DNA of 64,000 nucleotides. It comes from CAXXXW01 sp963665555. GTDB lineage: Bacteria > Pseudomonadota > Alphaproteobacteria > Thalassobaculales > Thalassobaculaceae. The stretch lies in NCBI GenBank assembly GCA_963665555.2, contig OY762308.1:930001-994000 (forward strand), in the 5' to 3' direction. The translations under genes were made by a program, and so were the position numbers. Below, one piece after another: positions 18,079 through 25,924 of this stretch (position 1 is the stretch's first letter; each line of letters starts with the position of its first letter). Below the pieces are notes generated by a model. The model was not told the origin of the DNA, did not search any database, and saw nothing but the letters and a program-made list of their open reading frames with translations.

Positions 18079-19722
18079 GTGGCGGGGAACGGGGCGGGGC
18101 GCGACCTCGGCGTCTTCGACTACGCGGTGGTGGGCGCGGGCACGGCGGGGTGCCTGCTGGCGAACCGGCTGTCGGCCGATCCCGGCAAGCGCGTGCTGCT
18201 GCTGGAGGCGGGCGGGCGCGACGACTGGTTCTGGATCAGGGTGCCGGTCGGCTACCTCTACACCATGAACAACCCGCGCACCGACTGGTGCTTCTCCACC
18301 GAGCCGTCGGAGGGGCTGAACGGCCGCGCGCTCGCCTATCCGCGCGGCAAGGTGCTGGGCGGCTGCTCCTCGATCAACGGCATGATCTACATGCGCGGCC
18401 AGGCGCGCGACTACGACCACTGGCGCCAGCTGGGCAACGCCGGCTGGGGCTGGGACGATGTGCTGCCCTATTTCAGGCGCATGGAGGACCGCGCCGGCCG
18501 CGCCGACGACATGCACGGCGCGGGCGGCGAATGGCGGGTCGAGGAGCAGCGCCTGTCCTGGGAAATCCTCGACGCCTTCCGCGCGGCCGCGGCCCAGGCC
18601 GGCATCCCCAACACCGACGACTTCAACCGCGGCGACAACGAGGGCTGCGGCTATTTCGAGGTGAACCAGAAGCGCGGCGTGCGCTGGAGCGCGGCCGACG
18701 CCTTCCTCCACCCGGTCGCCAAGCGGCCCAACCTGACGGTCGTCACCGGCGCGCATGTCCGGGCGATCCGCCTGGAGGGACGGCGCGCGGCCGGGCTGTC
18801 GCTGTGGATCGACGGCGAGCCGGCCGAGGCGGCGGTGCGCGGCGAGACGGTGCTGGCCTCCGGCGCCGTCGGCTCCCCGCACCTGCTGCAACTTTCCGGG
18901 ATCGGGCCGGCGGAGGCGCTGCGCGCGCGGGGGATCGCGCCGACGGTCGACCTGCCGGGCGTCGGCGGGAACCTGCAGGACCACCTGCAGATGCGGCTGG
19001 TCTTCAAGGTGTCCAACACGCGAACCCTGAACCGGCGCGCCAACAGCCTGGTCGGGCGCGCGGCGATGGGGCTGGAGTATTTCCTGTTCAGGCGCGGGCC
19101 GCTGACCATGGCGCCGAGCCAGCTCGGCGCCTTCGCCAAATCGGACGGGAACCGCGAGACGCCGAACCTGCAGTACCACATCCAGCCGCTCTCGACCGAC
19201 AAGCTGGGCGACCCGCTGCATCCCTTCGAGGCGTTCACCGCCTCGGTCTGCAACCTGCGCCCGGAAAGCCGGGGCCATGTGCGCCTCAAGGGGCCGGACC
19301 CGCGCGAACAGCCCGAAATCCAGCCGAACTACCTCCAGGACCCCGCCGACCGCCTCGTGGCGGCGGACGCGATCCGGCTCACCCGGCGCATCGTCGCCGC
19401 GCCCGCCATGGCGCGCTTCGCCCCGGAGGAGTTCCTGCCCGGCGCCCGGTTCGACAGCGACGAGGACCTGGCGCGCGAGGCCGGCAACATCGGCACCACC
19501 ATCTTCCACCCCGTCGGGACCTGCAAGATGGGGCCGGCGTCGGACCGCATGGCGGTGGTGGACGAGAAGCTGCGCGTGCGCGGGATCGAGCGCCTGCGCG
19601 TGGCCGACGCCTCGGCGATGCCGACGATCACCTCCGGCAACACCAACTCGCCGACGCTGGTGATCGCCGAGAAGGCGGCCGAATCCATCCTGGCCGACGC
19701 GCGGACGGGGGCCGGGCCGTGA
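18079..19722 (+). CDS. GMC family FAD-dependent oxidoreductase (choline-dehydrogenase-like)
   Basis: Flavoprotein that oxidises alcohols; closest in layout to choline/alcohol dehydrogenases (BetA, AlkJ). The 547 residues start at GTG 18079, with the FAD-binding GAGTAGCLLANRL at about residue 17. The GMC signatures are visible: GGCSSINGMIYMRGQ, SGAVGSPHLLQLSGIGP, and the C-terminal HPVGTCKMG and GNTNSPTLVIAEKA segments with the active-site histidine and asparagine. First gene of a long plus-strand catabolic run; its TGA overlaps a possible GTG of the next gene. Substrate unknown. Confidence 0.92.
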   Translation: MAGNGAGRDLGVFDYAVVGAGTAGCLLANRLSADPGKRVLLLEAGGRDDWFWIRVPVGYLYTMNNPRTDWCFSTEPSEGLNGRALAYPRGKVLGGCSSINGMIYMRGQARDYDHWRQLGNAGWGWDDVLPYFRRMEDRAGRADDMHGAGGEWRVEEQRLSWEILDAFRAAAAQAGIPNTDDFNRGDNEGCGYFEVNQKRGVRWSAADAFLHPVAKRPNLTVVTGAHVRAIRLEGRRAAGLSLWIDGEPAEAAVRGETVLASGAVGSPHLLQLSGIGPAEALRARGIAPTVDLPGVGGNLQDHLQMRLVFKVSNTRTLNRRANSLVGRAAMGLEYFLFRRGPLTMAPSQLGAFAKSDGNRETPNLQYHIQPLSTDKLGDPLHPFEAFTASVCNLRPESRGHVRLKGPDPREQPEIQPNYLQDPADRLVAADAIRLTRRIVAAPAMARFAPEEFLPGARFDSDEDLAREAGNIGTTIFHPVGTCKMGPASDRMAVVDEKLRVRGIERLRVADASAMPTITSGNTNSPTLVIAEKAAESILADARTGAGP

Positions 19723-19736
19723 ACGGGGGAGGGGAC

Positions 19737-20975
19737 ATGTTCGCCTACGCGGTCGAGCGGGCCGGGGCCGATCCCAACCGGCGCCTGCATTGCGCCTTCG
19801 GCCCGCTTTGCGTGGAGCTTCGCGCGGGCGGGGCGCCCGCCTACCTCGCCGTGGACGCCGGCGGCGCGCGGCTTTCGGACGAGCCGGAGGGCCGCGCCCC
19901 GGACTTCGCCATGAGCGCGGCGCCGGAGGCCTGGGCGGAGCTTCGCAAGCCCGACGCGCGGCCGGGCTTCCAGACGCTCTCGGCGATGCGCCGGACCCGC
20001 AACCTCGTCGTCACGGGGGACACGGCGGCCTTCAACCGCCACCTGATGCTGCTGGAGATGCTGTTCTCCAACCTGGACGGCGAGCCGTGCGCCGCCGCGC
20101 CGGAGCCGCCGCCGGAGCCGGAGATCGAGCCGGTGACGGGCCGCTACCTCCGCCTCGCGATCGGGGGCCGGCCGCACCGGCTCTATTTCGAGGAGGCGGG
20201 GGAGGGGATACCGCTGGTCTGCCTCCACACCGCCGGGAGCGACGGGCGCCAGTACCGCGCGCTGCTGAACGACCGCGAGGTCGCGGCGCGCTTCCGCGTC
20301 ATCGCCTTCGACCTGCCGTGGCACGGCAAGTCCTCGCCGCCGCCGGGTTTCGAGCGCGAGGTGTACGAACTGACGACCGACCGCTACGTCGCCACCGTCA
20401 TGGCGTTCGTCGACGCGCTGCGGCTGGAGCGGCCGGCGGTCATGGGCTGCTCGATCGGCGGGCGCGCCGTGCTGCATCTCGCGCTGCGCCACGGGGAGCG
20501 GTTCCGCGCCGCGATCGGCCTGCAATCCGCGCTTTACGCCGAGGACCGGAGCATCGGCGACCCCGCGCCCGAAATGCTTCTCCACCGGCCCGACATCCAC
20601 GGCGGCAAGCAGGCCGGCGCCTCGATGGCCGGGATGATCGCGCCGCAATCGCCGGCGGCCGAGCGGTGGGAGACCATGTGGCACTACATGCAGGGCGGGC
20701 CGGGCGTGTTCCACGGCGACCTCGCGTACTATTTCGACGACGGCGACCTGCGGAACGCGCCGGTCGAGCGGCTGCGCGAATCGCCCTGTCCGCTCTACCT
20801 GCTGAGCGGCGAGTACGACGTCTCCGCGACGCCGGAAATGGGGCGGGAACTGGCCGAACGGGCCGGGGCCGCGCATTTCGAGGTGATGGAGCGCATGGGC
20901 CATTTCCCGATGTCCGAGAACCCGGAGGCTTTCCGCCGCCACCTGCTTCCGGTATTGGACAGGATCGCCGGCTAG
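19737..20975 (+). CDS. Alpha/beta hydrolase with N-terminal sterol-carrier-like extension
   Basis: The 412-residue protein has an N-terminal domain of about 115 residues (with RRTRNLVVTGDTAAFNRHLMLLEMLF) that looks like a small SCP2/ligand-binding fold, a proline/glutamate linker (PEPPPEPEIEP) and a C-terminal alpha/beta hydrolase domain. The catalytic serine is in GCSIGGR, the acid in LSGEYDVSATP and the histidine in RMGHFPMSENP. Start ATG 19737 has GGGGGAGGGG just upstream; a GTG at 19719 overlapping the GMC stop is an alternative. Probably acts on an ester or lactone produced in the same pathway as the GMC enzyme. The N-terminal domain assignment is tentative. Confidence 0.8.
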   Translation: MFAYAVERAGADPNRRLHCAFGPLCVELRAGGAPAYLAVDAGGARLSDEPEGRAPDFAMSAAPEAWAELRKPDARPGFQTLSAMRRTRNLVVTGDTAAFNRHLMLLEMLFSNLDGEPCAAAPEPPPEPEIEPVTGRYLRLAIGGRPHRLYFEEAGEGIPLVCLHTAGSDGRQYRALLNDREVAARFRVIAFDLPWHGKSSPPPGFEREVYELTTDRYVATVMAFVDALRLERPAVMGCSIGGRAVLHLALRHGERFRAAIGLQSALYAEDRSIGDPAPEMLLHRPDIHGGKQAGASMAGMIAPQSPAAERWETMWHYMQGGPGVFHGDLAYYFDDGDLRNAPVERLRESPCPLYLLSGEYDVSATPEMGRELAERAGAAHFEVMERMGHFPMSENPEAFRRHLLPVLDRIAG

Positions 20976-21021
20976 CCCGGCCCCGCCATCCGCTCCCCCG
21001 CCCGCCGGAGACCGCGCCGCC

Positions 21022-21948
21022 ATGTCCCTCTACCCGCCGCCGAAGGACGTTCCGACGGAAGTGTTCGCCCGCGTGCCCGACCGGCTGCGCCGCCCCGGCG
21101 GCCGCCCGCCCTGGGGCGGGGCCAACCGGCCGGGCCACGACATCGACTGCTTCCTCGAAGGCCCGGCCTTCGACCGCGCCGGCAACCTCTACCTGGTCAA
21201 CATCCCCTACGGCGAAATCCTGCGGGTCTCGCCCGCCGGCGAATTCGAGGTCGTGGCGCAATACGACGGCTGGCCGAACGGGCTGAAGGTCCACAAGGAC
21301 GGGACGCTGCGCGTCGCCGACCACAAGCGCGGCATCCTCAAGGTCGATCCCGCGAGCGGCGCGGTCGAGACGATCGCGGACCACCGCTGGTCCGAGGGGT
21401 TCCGCGGCTGCAACGACCTCCACCTCGCGTCCAACGGCGACATCTACTTCACCGACCAGGGCCAGACCGGGATGCACGACCCGACGGGGCGGGTGTACCG
21501 CCTTACCCCCGACGGACAGCTGCGACTGCTGGTCGGCAACGGGCCGAGTCCGAACGGGCTGGTCCTCTCCCCGGACGAGAGCGTGCTCTATGTCGGCATG
21601 ACGCGCGGCAACGCCGCCTGGCGGATTCCGCTGCTGCCCGACGGCGGAACCACGAAGGTCGGCATCTACATCCAGCTTTCCGGCGGGCACGGGGGGCCGG
21701 ACGGGCTGGCGATGGACGCCGGGGGCGGCCTGCTGGTCTGCCACGCCGGGCTGGGGACGGTCTGGCATTTCGACGCGCTGGGCCAGCCGCTCCACCGCAT
21801 CCGCTCTCGCGAGGGCCGGATGACCACCAACCTCGCCTTCGGCGGGCCTGACAACCGCTCGCTCTTCGTCACCGAATCCGAGTCCGGAACCGTCCTGCGC
21901 GCCGAACTGCCGGTCGCCGGGCAGAGGATGCACGCCCACCTGGACTGA
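21022..21948 (+). CDS. SMP-30/gluconolactonase-type lactonase
   Basis: Six-bladed beta-propeller hydrolase of the SMP-30/LRE family; members open sugar or other lactones with a bound divalent metal. The 308 residues show repeated blade motifs (LEGPAFDRAGNLYLVN, GCNDLHLASNGDIYFTDQG, PNGLVLSPDESVLYVG, PDGLAMDAGGGLLVCH). The glutamate of LEGPAFD, the asparagines of GCNDL and SPNGLVLS and the aspartate of GPDGLAMD match the metal and substrate positions. Follows the hydrolase by 46 bases. Fits a pathway where the GMC enzyme makes a lactone or aldehyde, opened here to a hydroxy acid for the dehydrogenases downstream (inference). Confidence 0.9.
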   Translation: MSLYPPPKDVPTEVFARVPDRLRRPGGRPPWGGANRPGHDIDCFLEGPAFDRAGNLYLVNIPYGEILRVSPAGEFEVVAQYDGWPNGLKVHKDGTLRVADHKRGILKVDPASGAVETIADHRWSEGFRGCNDLHLASNGDIYFTDQGQTGMHDPTGRVYRLTPDGQLRLLVGNGPSPNGLVLSPDESVLYVGMTRGNAAWRIPLLPDGGTTKVGIYIQLSGGHGGPDGLAMDAGGGLLVCHAGLGTVWHFDALGQPLHRIRSREGRMTTNLAFGGPDNRSLFVTESESGTVLRAELPVAGQRMHAHLD

Positions 21949-21979
21949 ACGCCCCGCCCCGCCGACAGGAGCCGCCGCC

Positions 21980-23161
21980 ATGCGCCAGCCGCAACGCCTG
22001 CCCGATTTCCAGCACCTGCGCCGCGAGGCGAGGCGGCGGGTGCCGGGTTTCGTCCACGATTTCGTCGATGGCGGCAGCGGGCCGGAGGTCGGCAAGGCGC
22101 GCAACCGCGCCGCGCTGGACAACATCGCCATCGCGCCGCGCTACGTGGTCCCGCGCGACCCGGTGGACATGGCGGTCGAGGTCTTCGGGCGCAAATACGA
22201 CCGTCCCTTCGGCGTCGCGCCGATGGGGCTGACCGGGCTGATCTGGCCGCGCGGGGAACTGGCCTTCGCGCGCGCCGCCAGGGCGGCGAACATGCCCGTC
22301 GGCCTCAGCACCGCGTGTACGGTGGAGATGGAGGAGTTCGCGCGCGAGGCCGGCGGCAACGGCTGGTTCCAGCTTTACCCGCCGAAGGACGAGGAGGTGA
22401 ACGACGACCTGCTGCGCCGCGCCGCCGACGCCGGGTTCGCGGCCGCCTTCGTGACGGTGGATGTGCCGGCGCGCGGCTGGCGGCCGCGCGACATGCGCAA
22501 CGGGCTGACGCTTCCGCCGAGGATCACGCCGCGCTCCGTCGCCGCCTCGGCGCTCCGGCCGCGTTGGAGCATGGCGACGCTGGCCGCCGGCGTGCCCCGG
22601 TTCGAGACCATGGGCCGCTACGCCAAGGGCCGCCGGGGGGCGATGGCCGTCGCGGAGTTCACGGGCGGGCAGCTGGGCCAGTCGGTGACGACGGACCGGC
22701 TGAAGCGCATCCGGGACAAGTGGAAGGGCGACCTCGTCATCAAGGGCGTCATGCACCCGGCCGACGCCGAGGCGGCGATTTCGATGGGCTACAACGGCAT
22801 CCTCGTCTCGAACCATGGCGGGCGCCAGCTGGACGCCGCGCCGTCGCCGATCGAGGCGCTGCCGGACATCGTGCGCGCCGTCGGCGGGCGGGCGAGCGTG
22901 TCGATCGACAGCGGCTTCGAGTCCGGCCTCGACGTGGTGAAGGCCTACGCGCTGGGCGCGGAGTTCGTGTTCTGCGGCCGGGTCTTCATGTGGTCGCTCG
23001 CCGCGCTGGGGCACCGGGGCGCGCAACACGCGGTCGATATGCTGACGGAAGAGGTCCGGCTGGCGCTGACGCAGATCGGCTGCCCGAAGCTCTCCGAACT
23101 CGACGAAAGCTGGCTCGCGCGGACGGGAAACGCCCCCCTCGGCGCCCCCGCCCTCGGGTAG
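21980..23161 (+). CDS. FMN-dependent alpha-hydroxy-acid dehydrogenase, copy 1
   Basis: TIM-barrel flavoenzyme of the L-lactate dehydrogenase/glycolate oxidase family, oxidising an L-2-hydroxy acid. The 393 residues contain the FMN and active-site blocks: NRAALDNIAIAPRYV, FGVAPMGLTGLIWPRGE, the catalytic SNHGGRQLDAAPSP (His as base, Arg for the carboxylate) and SIDSGFESGLDVVKA. Ribosome site GACAGGAG lies before ATG 21980. The adjacent gene is a near-identical second copy. No cytochrome b2 domain, so electrons probably go to quinone or oxygen. Substrate (lactate, mandelate, glycolate or another) cannot be fixed from the sequence. Confidence 0.92.
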   Translation: MRQPQRLPDFQHLRREARRRVPGFVHDFVDGGSGPEVGKARNRAALDNIAIAPRYVVPRDPVDMAVEVFGRKYDRPFGVAPMGLTGLIWPRGELAFARAARAANMPVGLSTACTVEMEEFAREAGGNGWFQLYPPKDEEVNDDLLRRAADAGFAAAFVTVDVPARGWRPRDMRNGLTLPPRITPRSVAASALRPRWSMATLAAGVPRFETMGRYAKGRRGAMAVAEFTGGQLGQSVTTDRLKRIRDKWKGDLVIKGVMHPADAEAAISMGYNGILVSNHGGRQLDAAPSPIEALPDIVRAVGGRASVSIDSGFESGLDVVKAYALGAEFVFCGRVFMWSLAALGHRGAQHAVDMLTEEVRLALTQIGCPKLSELDESWLARTGNAPLGAPALG

Positions 23162-23204
23162 GAAGGCCGGGGCGTCCCCCGCGGCCCGAACCGGAGCCAT
23201 CGCC

Positions 23205-24392
23205 ATGCGCCATGCGCAACGCCTGCCCGACTTCCAGCACCTGCGCCGCGAGGCGAGGCGGCGGGTGCCGAACTTCGTCCACGATTTCGTCGACGGGGGC
23301 AGCGGGCGGGAGGTCGGCAAGGCGCGCAACCGCGCCGCGCTGGACAACATCGCCATCGCGCCGCGCTACGTGGTCCCGCGCGACCCGGTGGACATGGCGG
23401 TCGAGGTGTTCGGGCGCAAATACGACCGTCCCTTCGGCGTCGCGCCGATGGGGCTGACCGGGCTGATCTGGCCGCGCGGGGAACTGGCCTTCGCGCGCGC
23501 CGCCAGGGCGGCGAACATGCCCGTCGGCCTCAGCACCGCGTGCACGGTGGAGATGGAGGAGTTCGCGCGCGAGGCCGGCGGCAACGGCTGGTTCCAGCTT
23601 TACCCGCCGAAGGACGAGGAGGTGAACGACGACCTGCTGCGCCGCGCCGCCGACGCCGGGTTCGCGGCGGCCTTCGTGACGGTGGATGTGCCGGCGCGCG
23701 GCTGGCGGCCGCGCGACATGCGCAACGGGCTGACGCTGCCGCCCAGGATCACGCCGCGCTCCGTCGCCGCCTCGGCGCTCCGGCCGCGCTGGAGCATGGC
23801 GACGCTGGCCGCCGGCGTGCCCCGGTTCGAGACCATGGGCCGCTACGCCAAGGGCCGCCGGGGGGCGATGGCCGTCGCGGAGTTCACGGGCGGGCAGCTC
23901 GGCCAGTCCGTGACGACGGACCGGCTGAAGCGCATCCGGGACAAGTGGAAGGGCGACCTCGTCATCAAGGGGGTCATGCATCCGGCCGACGCCGAGGCGG
24001 CGATTTCGATGGGCTACAACGGCATCCTCGTCTCGAACCATGGCGCGCGGCAGCTGGACGCCGCGCCGTCGCCGATCGAGGCGCTGCCGGACATCGTGCG
24101 CGCCGTCGGCGGGCGGGCGGGCGTGTCGATCGACAGCGGCTTCGAGTCCGGCCTCGATGTGGTGAAGGCCTACGCGCTGGGCGCGGAGTTCGTGTTCTGC
24201 GGCCGCGTCTTCATGTGGTCGCTCGCCGCGCTCGGGCACCGGGGGGCGCAACACGCCGTCGATATGCTGACGGAAGAGGTCCGGCTGGCGCTGACGCAGA
24301 TCGGCTGCCCGAAGCTCTCCGAACTCGACGAAAGCTGGCTCGCCCGGACGGGCAACGCGCCCCTCGGCGCCCCGGCCCCGGCCCTGGTTTAG
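23205..24392 (+). CDS. FMN-dependent alpha-hydroxy-acid dehydrogenase, copy 2
   Basis: Near-identical tandem copy of the upstream gene. By direct comparison only six residues differ before the C-terminal tail (positions 3, 4, 23, 35, one in SNHGARQ versus SNHGGRQ, and one in GRAGVSI versus GRASVSI), and the last few residues differ (APAPALV versus APALG). The SNHGARQ form is found in functional glycolate oxidases, so this copy should be active. Nucleotide differences are few and mostly silent. The close identity points to a recent duplication or ongoing gene conversion. Whether the two copies differ in substrate is unknown. Confidence 0.92.
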   Translation: MRHAQRLPDFQHLRREARRRVPNFVHDFVDGGSGREVGKARNRAALDNIAIAPRYVVPRDPVDMAVEVFGRKYDRPFGVAPMGLTGLIWPRGELAFARAARAANMPVGLSTACTVEMEEFAREAGGNGWFQLYPPKDEEVNDDLLRRAADAGFAAAFVTVDVPARGWRPRDMRNGLTLPPRITPRSVAASALRPRWSMATLAAGVPRFETMGRYAKGRRGAMAVAEFTGGQLGQSVTTDRLKRIRDKWKGDLVIKGVMHPADAEAAISMGYNGILVSNHGARQLDAAPSPIEALPDIVRAVGGRAGVSIDSGFESGLDVVKAYALGAEFVFCGRVFMWSLAALGHRGAQHAVDMLTEEVRLALTQIGCPKLSELDESWLARTGNAPLGAPAPALV

Positions 24393-24402
24393 GAGGTCCG
24401 CG

Positions 24403-25905
24403 ATGCGTCTCGTCGTCGCCATGATGAGCCACGAGACCAACACCTTCTCCCCGGTGCCGACGCCGCTGGCCCGGTTCTCGCGCGGCGGCGCGTCGGGGAC
24501 GCCGCTTTCGGGCGAGGCGGCGCTGGCCGCCTACCGGAACACCGGGACGGCCATCGGCGCCTTCATCGAACTGGCCGAGGCGGAGGGCGCGGAGATCGTC
24601 GCGCCGCTGGCCGCCGGCGCGTGGCCGAGCGGCCCGGTCGAGGACGCGGCCTGGCGCTACATGGCCGACCGCGTGTGCGAGGCGGTCGCGGCGGGATGCG
24701 ACGGCGCGCTGCTGCAACTCCACGGCGCCATGGCGACCGAGAGCCTGGAGGACGGGGAGGGGGCGCTGCTGGCCCGCCTGCGCGCTCTGGCGCCAAGCCT
24801 CCCCATCGCCGTCTCGCTCGACATGCACGCCAATGTCTACCCGGCGATCGTGGAGAACGCCGACATCGTGGCGGGCTACCGGACCTATCCCCATGTCGAT
24901 GTGCACGAGACCGGGATGCGGGCCGGGCGCGCCTTCTTCCGCATGGTCCGGGGCGAGGCGGCGCCGGCGATGGCCTGGGGTAACCGGCCGATGCTGCCCC
25001 ATGTGATGCGCCAGGGCTCGGACGATTCCCCGAACCGGGAAATCCAGGCGCTGGCGCGGGAGATGGAGGCGGAGGGCGCGCTGTGCGCCAGTTTCTTCAC
25101 CGGCTTCCCGCACGCGGACATCGAACTGGCCGGCTCCAGCGCCGTCGTCGTCACCGACGGCGACAGGGCGCTGGCGGAGGAGATGCGCGACCGTCTGCTC
25201 GACCTCGCCTGGCGGGAGCGGGCGGGTTTCGTGTACCGGGTCGAACCCCTGGAGGCGTCGCTCGCGCGGGCGGCGCGGCTGCGCGGGGACGGCCCGGTCG
25301 TGTTGCTGGACCACTACGACAACGCCGCCTCCGGCGGGTCGATGGACTGCATGACGGTGCTGAAGGGCGTGCTGGAGGCCGGGCTGGAGGACGTGGCCGC
25401 GTTCGCGGTCTGCGATCCCGCCGCGGCCCGGGCGATGGCCGCGGCCGGGACCGGAGCCGGGATCGAGCTGGACCTGGGCGGCAAGACCGACATGCCCGCC
25501 ATCGGCCGGACCGGGGAGCCGCTCAGGGTCGCCGGAACGGTGCGCGCGGTCTCCGACGGGCGCTTCCGCAACATCGGTCCCATGAGCAAGGGCGTCATGA
25601 ACCACATGGGGCCGAGCGCGGTGCTGGACACCGGCAAGGCGGAGATCGCCGTGATCTCGACCCAGCAGGAGCCGAACGATTTCGCCTGTTTCCAGTGCCT
25701 CGGCATCGATCCGCGCGCCAAGCGCTACCTCGTGCTGAAGAGCCGGATCCACTGGCGCGCCGGTTTCGCGCCGATCGCCGGGCCGGTCGTGGAATGCGCC
25801 GGGACCGGCGTCTGCACCTCGGACTACGCCGACCTCGAATTCCGCCGGCTGCGCCGGCCGATCTATCCGCTGGACGAGGACGCGCGTCCGGTCTCGACGG
25901 CCTGA
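24403..25905 (+). CDS. M81 family metallopeptidase (MlrC-like)
   Basis: Member of the family named for MlrC, which cleaves the linear breakdown product of microcystin; most relatives have unknown substrates. The 500 residues are the usual length. The N-terminal domain opens with MMSHETNTFSPVPTPLARF, with the conserved SHETNTFSP, and has SLDMHANVYPAIVENAD and the metal-binding-like HVDVHETGMRAG. The C-terminal domain has LLDHYDNAASGGSMD and the conserved QQEPNDFACF segment. An AGGAGG-type site precedes ATG 24403, 10 bases after the dehydrogenase stop, and XDH follows after 19 bases, so it is inside the same operon. Confidence 0.9.
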   Translation: MRLVVAMMSHETNTFSPVPTPLARFSRGGASGTPLSGEAALAAYRNTGTAIGAFIELAEAEGAEIVAPLAAGAWPSGPVEDAAWRYMADRVCEAVAAGCDGALLQLHGAMATESLEDGEGALLARLRALAPSLPIAVSLDMHANVYPAIVENADIVAGYRTYPHVDVHETGMRAGRAFFRMVRGEAAPAMAWGNRPMLPHVMRQGSDDSPNREIQALAREMEAEGALCASFFTGFPHADIELAGSSAVVVTDGDRALAEEMRDRLLDLAWRERAGFVYRVEPLEASLARAARLRGDGPVVLLDHYDNAASGGSMDCMTVLKGVLEAGLEDVAAFAVCDPAAARAMAAAGTGAGIELDLGGKTDMPAIGRTGEPLRVAGTVRAVSDGRFRNIGPMSKGVMNHMGPSAVLDTGKAEIAVISTQQEPNDFACFQCLGIDPRAKRYLVLKSRIHWRAGFAPIAGPVVECAGTGVCTSDYADLEFRRLRRPIYPLDEDARPVSTA

Positions 25906-25924
25906 ACGGGAAGGCCGGTCCGCG

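Larger units (their letters stand above)
21980..24392 (+). repeat. Tandem duplication of about 1.2 kb
   Basis: The unit 21980-23161 repeats at 23205-24392 with offset 1225 bases in direct orientation. Similarity extends a few bases upstream of each start (GGAGCC..CGCCATGCGC in both) and ends near the stop codons. It is large enough to allow homologous recombination and to collapse in short-read assemblies. Confidence 0.9.

Noticed and set aside
17709..20975. One giant open frame across the GMC and hydrolase region
   Set aside because: It is a product of GC-rich DNA lacking stops; the real genes in it are defined by conserved domains and ribosome sites.
24038..24062. Active-site damage in the second hydroxy-acid dehydrogenase (SNHGARQ)
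   Set aside because: Functional glycolate oxidases carry the same GARQ form, so this is natural variation.
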